Positions 7,707-16,541 of a DNA stretch of 64,000 bases are shown here, piece after piece. Source of the stretch: PALSA-1003 sp963791945 (GTDB lineage Bacteria > Pseudomonadota > Gammaproteobacteria > Burkholderiales > Casimicrobiaceae); contig CAWBUD010000002.1 in NCBI GenBank assembly GCA_963791945.1, positions 2,046,001 through 2,110,000 of the forward strand. Reading direction: 5' to 3'. Numbering within the stretch: position 1 is the first letter of the stretch; each line of letters opens with the position of its first letter. A program made the position numbers and the translations under genes. Below the pieces are notes generated by a model. It did not search any database and was not told the DNA's origin. It saw nothing but the letters and a program-made list of their open reading frames with translations.

Positions 7707-10049
7707 CTACGGGGCAACGGCCGGTTGTCCCTTTAGCTCGCTCTTGCGCAGAGCGTTGATCACCTTTTCCGGCGTGATCGGAAGATCCGCGACGCGTACA
7801 CCGATAGCGTCGGCCACGGCATTGGCGATGGCTGGCGCAACGGGCGTTAGCGCCGCCTCGCCGATGCCCTTGGCGCCAAACGGGCCGAGGCCGCTATGAG
7901 ATTCGAGGATGATGCTCCTCACGAGAGGTACGTCCATTGCGGTCGGAATCAGATACTCGCTGAAGGACGGCGTCATCAGTCGGCCATCACGGTAGATCAT
8001 CTCCTCGCTCAGCGCATATCCCTGCCCCTGTACCGCGCCTCCCTCGATCTGCCCTTCGACCGCGGCGGGATTGATCGCTCGCCCGACATCGTGGGCGCCA
8101 ATGCTCTTGAGCACAGTGATTTCACCGGTTTCGGTGTCCACTGCAACCTCAATCGCGTGCGCACCGAAGCCATAGTCTGGGTGGACCTGCCCCTGCCCGG
8201 TCTCGGGGTCGATCTTGTCTGTGAATGGGGCGCGGAACATCGCGAGTTCGGAGCGATGAATTCCCTCGGCTGCGCAGATCTTTACAAGATCGGCAAGAGC
8301 CATCGCTTGCTCCGGATCATCGGCGACAAATACTTTCGAGAATCCCATGTCGATCCGCTCCGGTTCCACGCCGAACTTCGTAGCGGCACGGTCGACCAAG
8401 CGCTTCCGTACTGCTTCTGCTGCGAGCCGGGTGGCGTTTCCGGTCATATAGAGCGCCCGCGTCGCGGTCGTGGTACCGGCCAATGGTGTAACTGCCGAAT
8501 CGCTGTTGTAGACGGCGACATCCTGAAGGGTAACGCCGAGCACTTCCGCGGCGATCTGGGCCAATGCCGAGATCTGTCCGGCCCCGATGTCGGTGACACC
8601 GGAACGAACGACTACGGTACCGTCCACCTCAACTCCCACCCAGCACTCCGATGTGTCGTGTAGCCACGTGATACGGCCATAGCTCTGCTGGTAAGCAGCG
8701 AGCCCACGGCCGATCTTGACGGGCCCGGAAACCTCGGTCGGCTCTCCGAGAGCGATCCAGGCCTGGTCTGCACATCGCTCGGTCCAAATGGCGCTGGGGA
8801 TCGACACGCCGGTCGAGATCTTGTCTCCCGTTCGGAGGTAATTCCGGCGACGGAATTTCAATCTATCCATGCCCAGCGCCTTGGCCACCTCGTCCATCTG
8901 CTGCTCGTACGCAACGCACGCCTGCGCGGCACCGAAGCCGCGAAACGCGCTCGTATACATGTTGTTGGTCGCCACCGCCTTGGCGTCGACGAACAGATTG
9001 TCGACTTTATACGGACCCGGCGCCGCCACGACCGCATACAGCAACACATAGGGGCTTAGAAAGACATAGGCGCCCGCATCGGCAATGAAGTTGGTCTCGA
9101 CGGCGGTGATCCGGCCGTCTTTCTTGACCCCGGTCCGGTAGGTCATGACGAACGGATGGCGCTTGCCGTGGCCGACGAACGAATCTTCGCGCGTATATTC
9201 GAGCCTGACGGGCCGGCCGGTGGCCTTGGCGAGCAGGGCGAGGTAAATCTCGACCGTTATGTCTTCCTTGCCGCCGAAGCCACCGCCAACGAGCGCTCCC
9301 TGGATCCGTACCCTGTTATGCGGCACGCCGACAGCGTCGGCGACGAAACGAAAGTGCTCGATCACCTGGGTTGAAACGCGGATGTTAATGACTCCGTCCT
9401 CGTCCACCCAGGAAAGGCCGACCTCGGGTTCGAGAAACGCGTGCTCGATGAACTGCGTCCGGAAGGTGTTCTCGACAATGAGATCAGCCTCGGCGAATCC
9501 CTTCGCGACGTTGCCCTTGCGCGCCTTTTGCGACGCAACGACGTTATCGGTGCCCTGGACCAGGGGAGCGCCAGGCTTCAGCGCCTCGAACGGGTCGAAC
9601 ACGCCGGCAAGCGGCTCGAGCTCCGCCTCGACGAGAGTCATCGCTTGCTCCGCGATATCGCGAGTCTCGGCGGCGATCAGCGCCAACGGCTCTCCGAAAT
9701 AACGTACGCGTTCGTGGACGAGGATCTGCTGGTCGGTCTTTTGCCGCTGTTGTCCGGTCTGACCAGGAATGTCGGTGGCCGCCATCCGATCCGAGATATC
9801 CGCTGCGGTGAGCACGCAGGCGACACCGCGTAGCGCTCGGGCCTTCGACACATCCAATCGGCGCAGCGTTGCGCTGGCAACCTTACTGCGTACCACCTTG
9901 GCGTGCAGTACGTTCGGCATGGTGAAGTCGCCGGCGTATCTGGTCGAGCCCACGGCCTTGCCTCTGGCATCGATGCGCTCCAGGGGACGACCGATCTGAC
10001 GTCGCTCCACGTCGAGCTTGACGGGCGGGTTTTCGACAATGGTACTCAT
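7707..10049 (-). CDS. Molybdenum hydroxylase, large (Moco-binding) subunit
   Basis: 780-residue xanthine dehydrogenase/aldehyde oxidase-type catalytic subunit. It starts with the domain that meets the Fe-S subunit (RQIGRPLERIDARGKAVGS, then YAGDFTMPNVLHAKVVRS). Moco-domain landmarks include GALVGGGFGGKEDI, TSAFRGFGAAQACVA and near the end GAKGIGEAALTPVAPAIANA, which carries the conserved catalytic Glu. The CO-dehydrogenase active-site loop is absent, so it is a hydroxylase of the nicotinate/isoquinoline/aldehyde oxidase class. Such enzymes insert water-derived oxygen next to a ring nitrogen or oxidise aldehydes. The ATG at 10049 overlaps the stop of the Fe-S subunit (ATGA); 26 upstream in-frame codons belong to that gene. 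Cytoplasmic. Confidence 0.94.
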   Translation of the reverse strand: MSTIVENPPVKLDVERRQIGRPLERIDARGKAVGSTRYAGDFTMPNVLHAKVVRSKVASATLRRLDVSKARALRGVACVLTAADISDRMAATDIPGQTGQQRQKTDQQILVHERVRYFGEPLALIAAETRDIAEQAMTLVEAELEPLAGVFDPFEALKPGAPLVQGTDNVVASQKARKGNVAKGFAEADLIVENTFRTQFIEHAFLEPEVGLSWVDEDGVINIRVSTQVIEHFRFVADAVGVPHNRVRIQGALVGGGFGGKEDITVEIYLALLAKATGRPVRLEYTREDSFVGHGKRHPFVMTYRTGVKKDGRITAVETNFIADAGAYVFLSPYVLLYAVVAAPGPYKVDNLFVDAKAVATNNMYTSAFRGFGAAQACVAYEQQMDEVAKALGMDRLKFRRRNYLRTGDKISTGVSIPSAIWTERCADQAWIALGEPTEVSGPVKIGRGLAAYQQSYGRITWLHDTSECWVGVEVDGTVVVRSGVTDIGAGQISALAQIAAEVLGVTLQDVAVYNSDSAVTPLAGTTTATRALYMTGNATRLAAEAVRKRLVDRAATKFGVEPERIDMGFSKVFVADDPEQAMALADLVKICAAEGIHRSELAMFRAPFTDKIDPETGQGQVHPDYGFGAHAIEVAVDTETGEITVLKSIGAHDVGRAINPAAVEGQIEGGAVQGQGYALSEEMIYRDGRLMTPSFSEYLIPTAMDVPLVRSIILESHSGLGPFGAKGIGEAALTPVAPAIANAVADAIGVRVADLPITPEKVINALRKSELKGQPAVAP

Positions 10050-10531
10050 TTCCGGCCTCTGCCCGCATCTGCGGCGGCTACCTCGCGTATTGCTTCGAAA
10101 ATCTTGCTGTAGCCGGTGCAACGACATAAGTTTCCGCTCAGCCCGAAGCGGATGTCTTCGTCGCTCGGCTCAGGCGTATCGCGCAGCAAGGACACACCCG
10201 CGATGACGAAGCCCGGCGTGCAGTAGCCGCATTGAACGGCCCCGGATTTTGCAAAGGCCTCCTGCAACGGGTGCCGATGTTCCCCGTCCCCGAGGCCGGC
10301 AACCGTCGTGATCGAGTGCCCTTCGGCGGTCCAGGCCAACGTCAGGCAGCTGTCCACGGCCTCGCCATCGACCAGAACGGCACAGGCGCCACAATCGCCC
10401 TTCTCGCATCCGCATTTGACATCAAAATATCCGAGCTCGCGCAGTGCTTCGAGTAGCGTGCGATGCGACGGAAAGGCAGCGGAATGTCGCCGCCCGTTGA
10501 CATCGAGCGTGATCGTCTTTTGACGAGACAT
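10046..10531 (-). CDS. Molybdenum hydroxylase, [2Fe-2S] small subunit
   Basis: 161-residue electron-transfer subunit with both [2Fe-2S] domains. The N-terminal plant-ferredoxin cluster has Cys40, 42, 47 and 50 (KCGCEKGDCGAC) plus Cys62. The C-terminal helical domain has CGYCTPG (about 101-104) and NLCRCTGY (about 136-138). It passes electrons from the Moco site to the FAD subunit. Length and cysteine spacing are normal, so the cluster set is complete. It lies 13 bp after the FAD subunit gene and overlaps the large-subunit start by four bases. Confidence 0.96.
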   Translation of the reverse strand: MSRQKTITLDVNGRRHSAAFPSHRTLLEALRELGYFDVKCGCEKGDCGACAVLVDGEAVDSCLTLAWTAEGHSITTVAGLGDGEHRHPLQEAFAKSGAVQCGYCTPGFVIAGVSLLRDTPEPSDEDIRFGLSGNLCRCTGYSKIFEAIREVAAADAGRGRK

Positions 10532-10544
10532 GGCTATCTCTTCC

Positions 10545-11423
10545 TCAGCTAAGCTGCGCCCAGGCGTCGTTGACGAGGCGCCGGGTCAACATATGCACCG
10601 TATGCCGACGATATTCGCCTGACGCCCGGATATCGTCGATCGGGCTGCACTCGTCGGCCGCTATGCAGCCCGCCTTGTCGATGAGCGCGGACGTCAGCCG
10701 CTGTCCCTCGAGCAGCGCCTCCGCGGACCTTGCCCGCATGACGATCGGCGCCACTGCCCCAAGCGCGATCCGAGCCTTCGAACAAATTCCGTTCCTGATA
10801 CCGATAGTCACGGCGACACCGGTCACAGTTATTGCGTCGCCTTTACGCCGGGCCAGCTTGTAGAATCGATTGACGATGTGCGGCTCCGGCACGGCCCACT
10901 CTATCGAGGTTATCAATTCATCGGGACGGCGTACATCGTTCTTGTAGGCAGTGAAGTAGTCGACGAGTGCGACGGTCCGCGACCCGGAGGCGCTGGTCAG
11001 CACCACGTTTGCGTCGAGCGAAAGCAATGGCGGCACCAGATCTGCGGCCGGAGAACCGCAGGCGATGTTGCCGGCTATCGTCGCGGCATTGCGGACCATC
11101 TGGCCAGCAAAGACGCGCGCCGAATCGACCAAGGAAGCGGCATGAGCCGCGATCTCGGGCGAGCGCACCAAGTCGCTAACCGTAGTCCGACCGCCAAGCG
11201 TCATCCGTCCCGCCGAGAGCCGTATGCCGCGCAATTCGCGAATCCGACTCAAGCTCACCAACCGGTCGGGTGCCTCGCGGCGGGCGCGAATATCGACGAT
11301 CAGGTTCGTCCCGCCAGCAAGCGGCACGGTCTTGGCTCCATTGCCATTGGCGAGAAGACGCACCGCCTCTTCCAGGCGCTCAGGGCTCTCCAGATCGAAC
11401 TCGGCAAACATGGTTACGGTCAC
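10545..11423 (-). CDS. Molybdenum hydroxylase, FAD-binding medium subunit
   Basis: 292-residue CoxM/XdhA-type flavin subunit. The FAD pyrophosphate loop is visible as PLAGGTNLIVDIR (about residues 34-46), and the second flavin motif as VRNAATIAGNIACGSPAADLV (about 110-130). The C-terminal CO-dehydrogenase flavoprotein domain follows (GAVAPIVMRARSAEALL). It takes electrons from the Fe-S subunit and passes them to the final acceptor. A start four codons later (MFAEF) is possible. The gene order FAD, Fe-S, Moco is normal for heterotrimeric hydroxylases. It follows the PotD-like gene by 70 bp and probably shares its promoter at 12620-12682. Confidence 0.94.
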   Translation of the reverse strand: MTVTMFAEFDLESPERLEEAVRLLANGNGAKTVPLAGGTNLIVDIRARREAPDRLVSLSRIRELRGIRLSAGRMTLGGRTTVSDLVRSPEIAAHAASLVDSARVFAGQMVRNAATIAGNIACGSPAADLVPPLLSLDANVVLTSASGSRTVALVDYFTAYKNDVRRPDELITSIEWAVPEPHIVNRFYKLARRKGDAITVTGVAVTIGIRNGICSKARIALGAVAPIVMRARSAEALLEGQRLTSALIDKAGCIAADECSPIDDIRASGEYRRHTVHMLTRRLVNDAWAQLS

Positions 11424-11493
11424 TTACACATAATGTGAGGATCGCGGTGAACGAAATTCGGACGAGACGCGCAAAGGCATCCGCACTTGCTTT

Positions 11494-12537
11494 TCAGCGC
11501 ACCTGAATCTCACGGGCCCAGGTGTCCTGCCATTCGGAGTAATGCTTGTCCACCTCCGACCAATCTACGTTATAGACGTCGGGGACGGGCAATCCCGGCA
11601 AGACGGTCTTGAGCTTCTCTGGTATCGCAGCTTTCGGATTGGCCGGCAGGGTGCCGGCAATCGACGCCATGACCGTCTGAGACTCCGGCGACAGCATGAG
11701 GTTCACGAACGCCTCGGCCGCCGCCAGTTGCTCCGGCCCGCGGCCCTGCACGATGGAGACTGGAATCGTTGCCAGGAAGCGCGGCGCGGGCATCACGAAC
11801 CGATACTGCGAGTCCGGGCCGAGCCGGCGATAAACGTTCGGCAGAATACCCCACCCGGCAACGGAAATCTCGCCGGTCTCGAGCAACTTGATCGACTCCG
11901 GGTCAGTCTTGTAGACGGCATGGATGTTGTCTTTGAGGCTCTTCAGCTTCACGAATCCTGGATCGACGTTCTTCTCGCTGCCACCGTTCAGAAGCGCCGC
12001 CATGATCAGGAAGCTGCCGCGATCGAGCTCGAACGTCACGCCAATCTTTCCCTTGAGACGCGGGTCCCAAAGGTCCTGCCATTTGGTGATCTCGAAAGGC
12101 ACGAGATCCCGGCGGTAGAAGATACCGCGGGGTGACAGCCAGATCGCTGCGCTCGTCTCTGTTCTGAGCGTCGTCGGCAGCTCCAGCATATTGGGGATGC
12201 GCTTCGGGTCCAGCGGTGCGAGCAGGCCGGTCTTGGTCGCCGCCTGGACCGTGCTCTCGATCGAGGTCCAGACATCGACCTGCGGATTGGCGCGCTGGGC
12301 GGCCAACTTCGTTAGCCCGTCGCTCGCTCCCGACTGGACGACGAACTCCACTTTGGTACCGGTCTTCTTTTCAAAATCAGCAGCGATGGGACGGAAGATG
12401 TCGAGCCAGAGCCCTCCCCAGGTCATCACCTTGAGCACCGTCTCCGCGGCGGCTACCGTCGGCGTGGCTACCGCCACAACAAACAAGCCGAGCGCAAGAA
12501 ACACTGATCCAACCAAGTGACGCGATATCTTCCTCAC
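11494..12537 (-). CDS. PotD-like ABC transporter periplasmic binding protein 1
   Basis: 347-residue extracellular solute-binding protein with a Sec signal peptide (positive MRKISRH start, hydrophobic core, cleavage near TVAAAET, residue 31). The mature part begins VLKVMTWGGLW and resembles binding proteins of spermidine/putrescine or Fe(III)-type importers (DVWTSIES, FYRRDLVPFEITKWQDLWDPRLKGK). No permease or ATPase gene adjoins it; the nearest compatible set is the PotABC trio at 18767-21679. It opens the molybdenum hydroxylase operon, so it probably delivers that enzyme's substrate. It is only loosely similar to the second PotD-like protein at 21786-22853, so a different ligand is plausible. 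Confidence 0.9.
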   Translation of the reverse strand: MRKISRHLVGSVFLALGLFVVAVATPTVAAAETVLKVMTWGGLWLDIFRPIAADFEKKTGTKVEFVVQSGASDGLTKLAAQRANPQVDVWTSIESTVQAATKTGLLAPLDPKRIPNMLELPTTLRTETSAAIWLSPRGIFYRRDLVPFEITKWQDLWDPRLKGKIGVTFELDRGSFLIMAALLNGGSEKNVDPGFVKLKSLKDNIHAVYKTDPESIKLLETGEISVAGWGILPNVYRRLGPDSQYRFVMPAPRFLATIPVSIVQGRGPEQLAAAEAFVNLMLSPESQTVMASIAGTLPANPKAAIPEKLKTVLPGLPVPDVYNVDWSEVDKHYSEWQDTWAREIQVR

Positions 12538-12619
12538 GGCGCGGTTCCTCCCTGTTGCTTTGCAGGCACAGTCAGCGCCGCTGAATCGATCCGACGCTGG
12601 GATCGCAATACGCCAAAGA

Positions 12620-12682
12620 TTCCGTATTTCGGAACTTCTCTCTATGATCCGGAATTATCGTGACCCGCCGTTGGCTTGTCAA
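12620..12682 (-). promoter_or_regulatory. Promoter and tandem operator of the Mo-hydroxylase operon
   Basis: On the minus strand TTGACA (12682-12677) is separated by 17 bp from GATAAT (12659-12654), a near-consensus sigma-70 promoter. The palindrome TTCCG-TATTT-CGGAA occupies 12620-12634. A half-conserved second copy ending TCCGGAA is at 12640-12654, exactly 20 bp away and overlapping the -10. The layout and bases match the sites at 27001 and 37718. The leader to the PotD-like start at 12537 is about 110 bases. The hemC-like gene diverges from the same 316 bp gap and might also be affected, but I see no clear plus-strand promoter there. Confidence 0.8.
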
Positions 12683-12853
12683 GGCTCCGCGTCGCACGCC
12701 TGCTCGAGCTGCTCGACCAGCCTGCACAACCGATCGCTCCCTTGATTCGGTTTATGGTAACGTCGCCGGCAGATTCACGGTTAAACGCAGTGATTCCACA
12801 TCGCGCCAAGGGCGTTGACCGCCAGCGAGTCCAGCGCGATCACAGGAACGGCA

Positions 12854-13837
12854 ATGGCAGAGGTATTCAGGATCGGAACGCGCGCCAGCGTCATGGCGGT
12901 GCGACAGAGCGAGGCGGTCATTCAGGCGCTTGAGGAAAAATTTCCCCAGCACAAATTCGAGATGGTCACGCGTCCTGCCGATGCTGATCGGGATTTGAAG
13001 AGTCGGCTTAGCGCGATGGGAGGCAAGGGCGGGGCGTTCATCACCGCGATGCGCAGAATGATGCAAAGCGGCGACGCCGACATGGCAATGCATTCGCTGA
13101 AGGATCTGCCCGGGAACGATGAATACTATGCCGACGCCGCCTTTTCCCTGGGAGCCTGCCTGCCGCGCAGCGATCCGAGAGACGCCCTGGTCGTCAAGTC
13201 CGGGATTCGCGTGCAGGACGACGGATATTCACCGGCAGTCATCGGCACCTCGTCTGTTCGTCGGACGGCGTTCTTGCGTAGGTTGTTCCCTGGATCACGG
13301 ATCGTTCCTTTCCGTGGCGCTGCCGACAAACGCATCGACAGGCTGGATGGTGACGTGCCGATGGAATTCAACTATGGCGCGAAGACCCCTGCAATCGATG
13401 CTCTGGTACTAGCCAAGGCAGGATTGGAACGCATCGATCTTAAAAATCGCATTTCGCGCGTATTCTCCGTTTCGGAGATGTGCCCCGCGGTCGGACAAGG
13501 CATTGTCATCGTCGAATATGCCCGAGCCAACGAGAAGGTTCGAGGACTTCTCGCCGCCATCGATCATCGAGAGACCGCCTATTGCTATCGAGCAGAGCGC
13601 GCCCTGCTCCGGACCCTGAATGGTCACTGCGACTCGCCCATCGCCGGTCATGCATGGATCGAGAATGGAAAGTTGAAACTTAAAGCCGTGGTCATTTCCA
13701 TCGACGGCGCCAGCCTGATCGAGGTAGACGACGAGACTGACTATGCCGATCCGACAGCGCTGGGAACTCGAGTTGGCGATCGGCTGAACCGGCTCGGCGC
13801 ACAGACCATCATCAAGGAAAGCTGCTTCGTAGGCTGA
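12854..13837 (+). CDS. hemC: Hydroxymethylbilane synthase (porphobilinogen deaminase) homologue
   Basis: 327-residue HemC-family protein (family usually about 310). The enzyme links four porphobilinogens on a dipyrromethane cofactor. Key residues are retained: Asp84 in HSLKD, Arg136/137 in GTSSVRR, Arg154 and Arg160 in the FRGAADKR segment, and the cofactor Cys259 in LNGHCDSPI. It differs from housekeeping HemC by PADADRD where a TxGD motif is usual, and by about ten extra residues around 167-178. The ATG at 12854 follows AGGAACGGCA; the frame opens 13 codons earlier without support. It stands alone on the plus strand inside the catabolic island, with no other heme gene near. A specialised paralogue acting on a pyrrole substrate is an inference. 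Confidence 0.9.
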   Translation: MAEVFRIGTRASVMAVRQSEAVIQALEEKFPQHKFEMVTRPADADRDLKSRLSAMGGKGGAFITAMRRMMQSGDADMAMHSLKDLPGNDEYYADAAFSLGACLPRSDPRDALVVKSGIRVQDDGYSPAVIGTSSVRRTAFLRRLFPGSRIVPFRGAADKRIDRLDGDVPMEFNYGAKTPAIDALVLAKAGLERIDLKNRISRVFSVSEMCPAVGQGIVIVEYARANEKVRGLLAAIDHRETAYCYRAERALLRTLNGHCDSPIAGHAWIENGKLKLKAVVISIDGASLIEVDDETDYADPTALGTRVGDRLNRLGAQTIIKESCFVG

Positions 13838-13942
13838 CTCGCTGCCACTCGTACCGAGACCGCGAATCGCGACGTTCCAGCTCGCCGGTCGCAATCGGCT
13901 GCCAGACCAACGCCAGGCTGACATACCCGCACGTCGTGCCTT

Positions 13943-15730
13943 TCAGTAGTCCGTCTCGAAAAACGGTTCACGGCTCTTCTCCGGTTTGAGACGCGTCGCG
14001 GGGATCGGCTGGACGCGCGACCGCCACTCACCATCGACGCGACTGACGATGTTCCGGCACATCCAGTTCTCGTTGTCGACATACGGGTAATCCTCGCGGT
14101 AGAACGGGCCCCGGCTCTCCTTCCGGTTCAGCCCCGAGCGCACGGTCGCCTCGCACGCATCGAGCATCGAGCACACGTCCAGCGCATCCATCCAGCCGGT
14201 GTTCCAGCTGCGCGAGGTGCTCTGCAGGCTCAGCCGCGGCACCATCTCCCGCCGTACCGCCTGCAGCGCCTCCAGCGCCGCATTGAGCTTCTGCTCGTTC
14301 TTCACGTAGCCGAGCTCCCACATGATCGCCCGGATCCGCAGCTTCGCCTGGATCGGCCGCACCCCGTCCGCTCCGGCGCGCAGAAAGCCGAACACTCTCT
14401 TCTCCTCCGCCGCCACCGCCTGCTCCGGCAGCGGCCTCCGGCCACCCACCACGGCGGCATCCGCCGCGGCCTCGCCTGCTACTTTGCCATCGAAGCTTAC
14501 CGCGGGAATGCCACCCAGGTAATGACAACCGAGACCGCCGGCGACGTAGAGGCCGGGCAGGCTGGTCTCCATGCGCTTGGTGTCGACATTGATCCCGCCT
14601 TGGCGCATGTGCCAGGTGATGCCGCACTCGATGCGGTCCTTGCCGATATCCAGACCAAGCTTGGTCCATACCTTAGCCTGGTGTTGATACGCGCTCGTGA
14701 TTTCCCGGGGGATATGGTCGTACCCCGAGTAATAGCCGCCGTCCCAGCGCGCCTTGCCCGCCATGACTTCGCGGGCCAGGCGCCGAATCTGCTCATAGTA
14801 CGGAGCTACGGCGCCGGGGCTATGGATCTTCTGCTCAAAGAAAATCTCGCCCTGCGAGTTATAGAGTCTCGAAGTTTCCTTCGTGCCCATCAGCGGATTG
14901 GGATACAGGTGAAAGCGCATCCACGACTTCGGCGCGAGAACGTCGCTCGTGTGCCACCACTGGATCTCGAGATTGGCGAGCTCGGCTCCCACCCGCACCG
15001 CCATCGCGATGCCATCGGCGGACATCTCTCGGGTCCCGGTCGAGCGCGTGGCAAGATAGTCCGAGTGCCCGGTCGCAAGGATCGTGCACTTGGCCGCGAT
15101 GGTAAAAAACTTGCCGCGACGATAGTCGAGGACGCTGGCGCCGAGCACGCGCTCGCCGTCGGTCAGGAGCGACGTTATGGCGCACTCCTCGTGCACCGGA
15201 ATGCCACGGCGCAGAATCTCGCGCCGCCGCTTGTCCATGATGATCGGGCCCGATGTTCCCTGCTTGTGGGCAACCAGGGTCGGCGTGCGGCTCGCGACCG
15301 CCATCAATCGCCCGTCGTCGGTACGGCGCCAGTACACGCCGAGGCGCTCGAAGTCCGCGAAGAATTCGTCACGCATGAATGCTTCCAGGCGGCCGCAATA
15401 CTCCTGATCGACGAGGTAGTGGTTGTAGTAGCGAACCATGAGTCCCCAACGATCACGGGTTCGCTCCTCGGGCGTAGCGTCCTGGACGAGCCACTCCTTC
15501 GTTGGCGTGCCGAAGGGGATGCCGCTCGCGAAAATGGAGCATCCGCTCTTGCCGACCAGTCCCTTCACGACCAGCGTGACCTTGGCACCGCGGTCGGAAG
15601 CCTTGAGCACCGCATTGGTGCCGGCAGCGCCGCCACCGATGACCAGGACGTCGGTTTCGATCACATCGTCCATGTTGATTCCCTGGCTTTCTCGGACCGG
15701 CTTTGCGAAGCTGCTGACGTTAGCTCTCAT
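13943..15730 (-). CDS. FrdA/AprA-type FAD-dependent oxidoreductase, copy 1
   Basis: 595-residue flavoprotein of the succinate dehydrogenase/fumarate reductase/APS reductase alpha superfamily. The FAD loop DVLVIGGGAAGTNAVLKA is near the N-terminus, then VGKSGCSIFASG, where the covalent-flavin His of SdhA is missing, so FAD is probably non-covalent. The segment ECGITWHMRQGGINVD leads into the second flavin motif SLPGLYVAGGLG. No signal peptide. The start at 15730 overlaps the hydratase stop by ATGA; a second possible ATG is at 15673. It ends the long operon from 26776. Unlike copy 2 it has no Fe-S partner beside it. Its last third is nearly identical to copy 2. Confidence 0.9.
   Translation of the reverse strand: MRANVSSFAKPVRESQGINMDDVIETDVLVIGGGAAGTNAVLKASDRGAKVTLVVKGLVGKSGCSIFASGIPFGTPTKEWLVQDATPEERTRDRWGLMVRYYNHYLVDQEYCGRLEAFMRDEFFADFERLGVYWRRTDDGRLMAVASRTPTLVAHKQGTSGPIIMDKRRREILRRGIPVHEECAITSLLTDGERVLGASVLDYRRGKFFTIAAKCTILATGHSDYLATRSTGTREMSADGIAMAVRVGAELANLEIQWWHTSDVLAPKSWMRFHLYPNPLMGTKETSRLYNSQGEIFFEQKIHSPGAVAPYYEQIRRLAREVMAGKARWDGGYYSGYDHIPREITSAYQHQAKVWTKLGLDIGKDRIECGITWHMRQGGINVDTKRMETSLPGLYVAGGLGCHYLGGIPAVSFDGKVAGEAAADAAVVGGRRPLPEQAVAAEEKRVFGFLRAGADGVRPIQAKLRIRAIMWELGYVKNEQKLNAALEALQAVRREMVPRLSLQSTSRSWNTGWMDALDVCSMLDACEATVRSGLNRKESRGPFYREDYPYVDNENWMCRNIVSRVDGEWRSRVQPIPATRLKPEKSREPFFETDY
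14031..14472. repeat. Near-identical tract shared with 25131-25572 (copy A)
   Basis: The 3' part of the first frdA-like gene matches bases 25131-25572 at a constant offset of 11,100 bp. By eye I count roughly eight to ten mismatches in about 440 bp, and the encoded stretch of about 150 residues is identical. Immediately beyond 14472 the two genes drop to clearly lower similarity, and before 14031 the last codons also differ. Sharp borders inside two coding regions suggest gene conversion rather than a recent whole-gene duplication. Confidence 0.85.
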
Positions 15731-16536
15731 TCAAACGGAGAGAAGTGGCTGTCTCGCCACCTGAGAGCCTCGCTCAGCCCCTTCGATCGGCGCAGCCGAT
15801 CGAATTCCTGTGCTTCCGGCGATCCGATCGCGTCCATCATCGCGCACGCTTCCGAGCCGTACTGGATTGCCGTCCGCAGCCCCATGGCTTCGAAGGTCTG
15901 ATTGATTGCGCGCTTATTGAACCTGAGACAATCGAGGGCGACGCGCGACATTCTCTTCGCGATCTTAAGCGCCGCGTCGTGCAACTCGGCTTTCGGGAAG
16001 ACGCGGTCGACGAGCCCGAGTCGGTACGCCTCGTCGGCACCGAACATGTCGCCCGTATAGATCAACTCGCGACAGCGGTTGCCCAGGATCCACGGCATGA
16101 TCATCGTTGCAACCCCGTTCGAGAAACGTGTTTCCACCACGCCGAAGCGGGCATCCTCCGAACAGTAGCGGATGTCGCAGCACTGGGCGAACTCGAGAGC
16201 GCCCGCCAGGCAATAGCCGTTGATTACGCACAGGACCGGCTTGCTGCAATCCCACGGAGCGTAGGTGAACTTGAGGTCCTTCTGCATCCGCGCTCGCCAC
16301 TCGGCGAGCGTGCGCTGCGGCGCCTCGGCGGACTCCTTGATGTCGTAACCGGTGGAGAAGGCCTTCTCACCTGCTCCGGTGACAACGATTACGCGCACGT
16401 TGGCATCGGCATCGGCCTCGGCGATGGCGGCAATGATCTCGTCGACCAGCCGCTTGCTGAGCGCGTTCATCCGCTCCGGCCGGTTCAGTGTCAGAATCGC
16501 AACCCGGTCATCGACTTCATGAATGAGCTCTGGCAT
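15727..16536 (-). CDS. Enoyl-CoA hydratase/isomerase family protein
   Basis: 269-residue crotonase-fold protein. The N-terminal signature LTLNRPERMNALSKRLVDEI is typical. The oxyanion-hole region spans GEKAFSTGYDIKES and CVINGYCLAGALEFAQCCDI, and the second acidic segment GVVETRFSNGV follows at about residues 132-142. Hydration, isomerisation or lyase activity on an acyl-CoA is expected; the family is too broad to choose. It follows the acyl-CoA synthetase gene by five bases and overlaps the FrdA1 start, so synthetase, hydratase and flavoprotein are coupled. This supports a CoA-thioester stage late in the pathway. Confidence 0.93.
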   Translation of the reverse strand: MPELIHEVDDRVAILTLNRPERMNALSKRLVDEIIAAIAEADADANVRVIVVTGAGEKAFSTGYDIKESAEAPQRTLAEWRARMQKDLKFTYAPWDCSKPVLCVINGYCLAGALEFAQCCDIRYCSEDARFGVVETRFSNGVATMIMPWILGNRCRELIYTGDMFGADEAYRLGLVDRVFPKAELHDAALKIAKRMSRVALDCLRFNKRAINQTFEAMGLRTAIQYGSEACAMMDAIGSPEAQEFDRLRRSKGLSEALRWRDSHFSPFE

Positions 16537-16541
16537 GCTGC

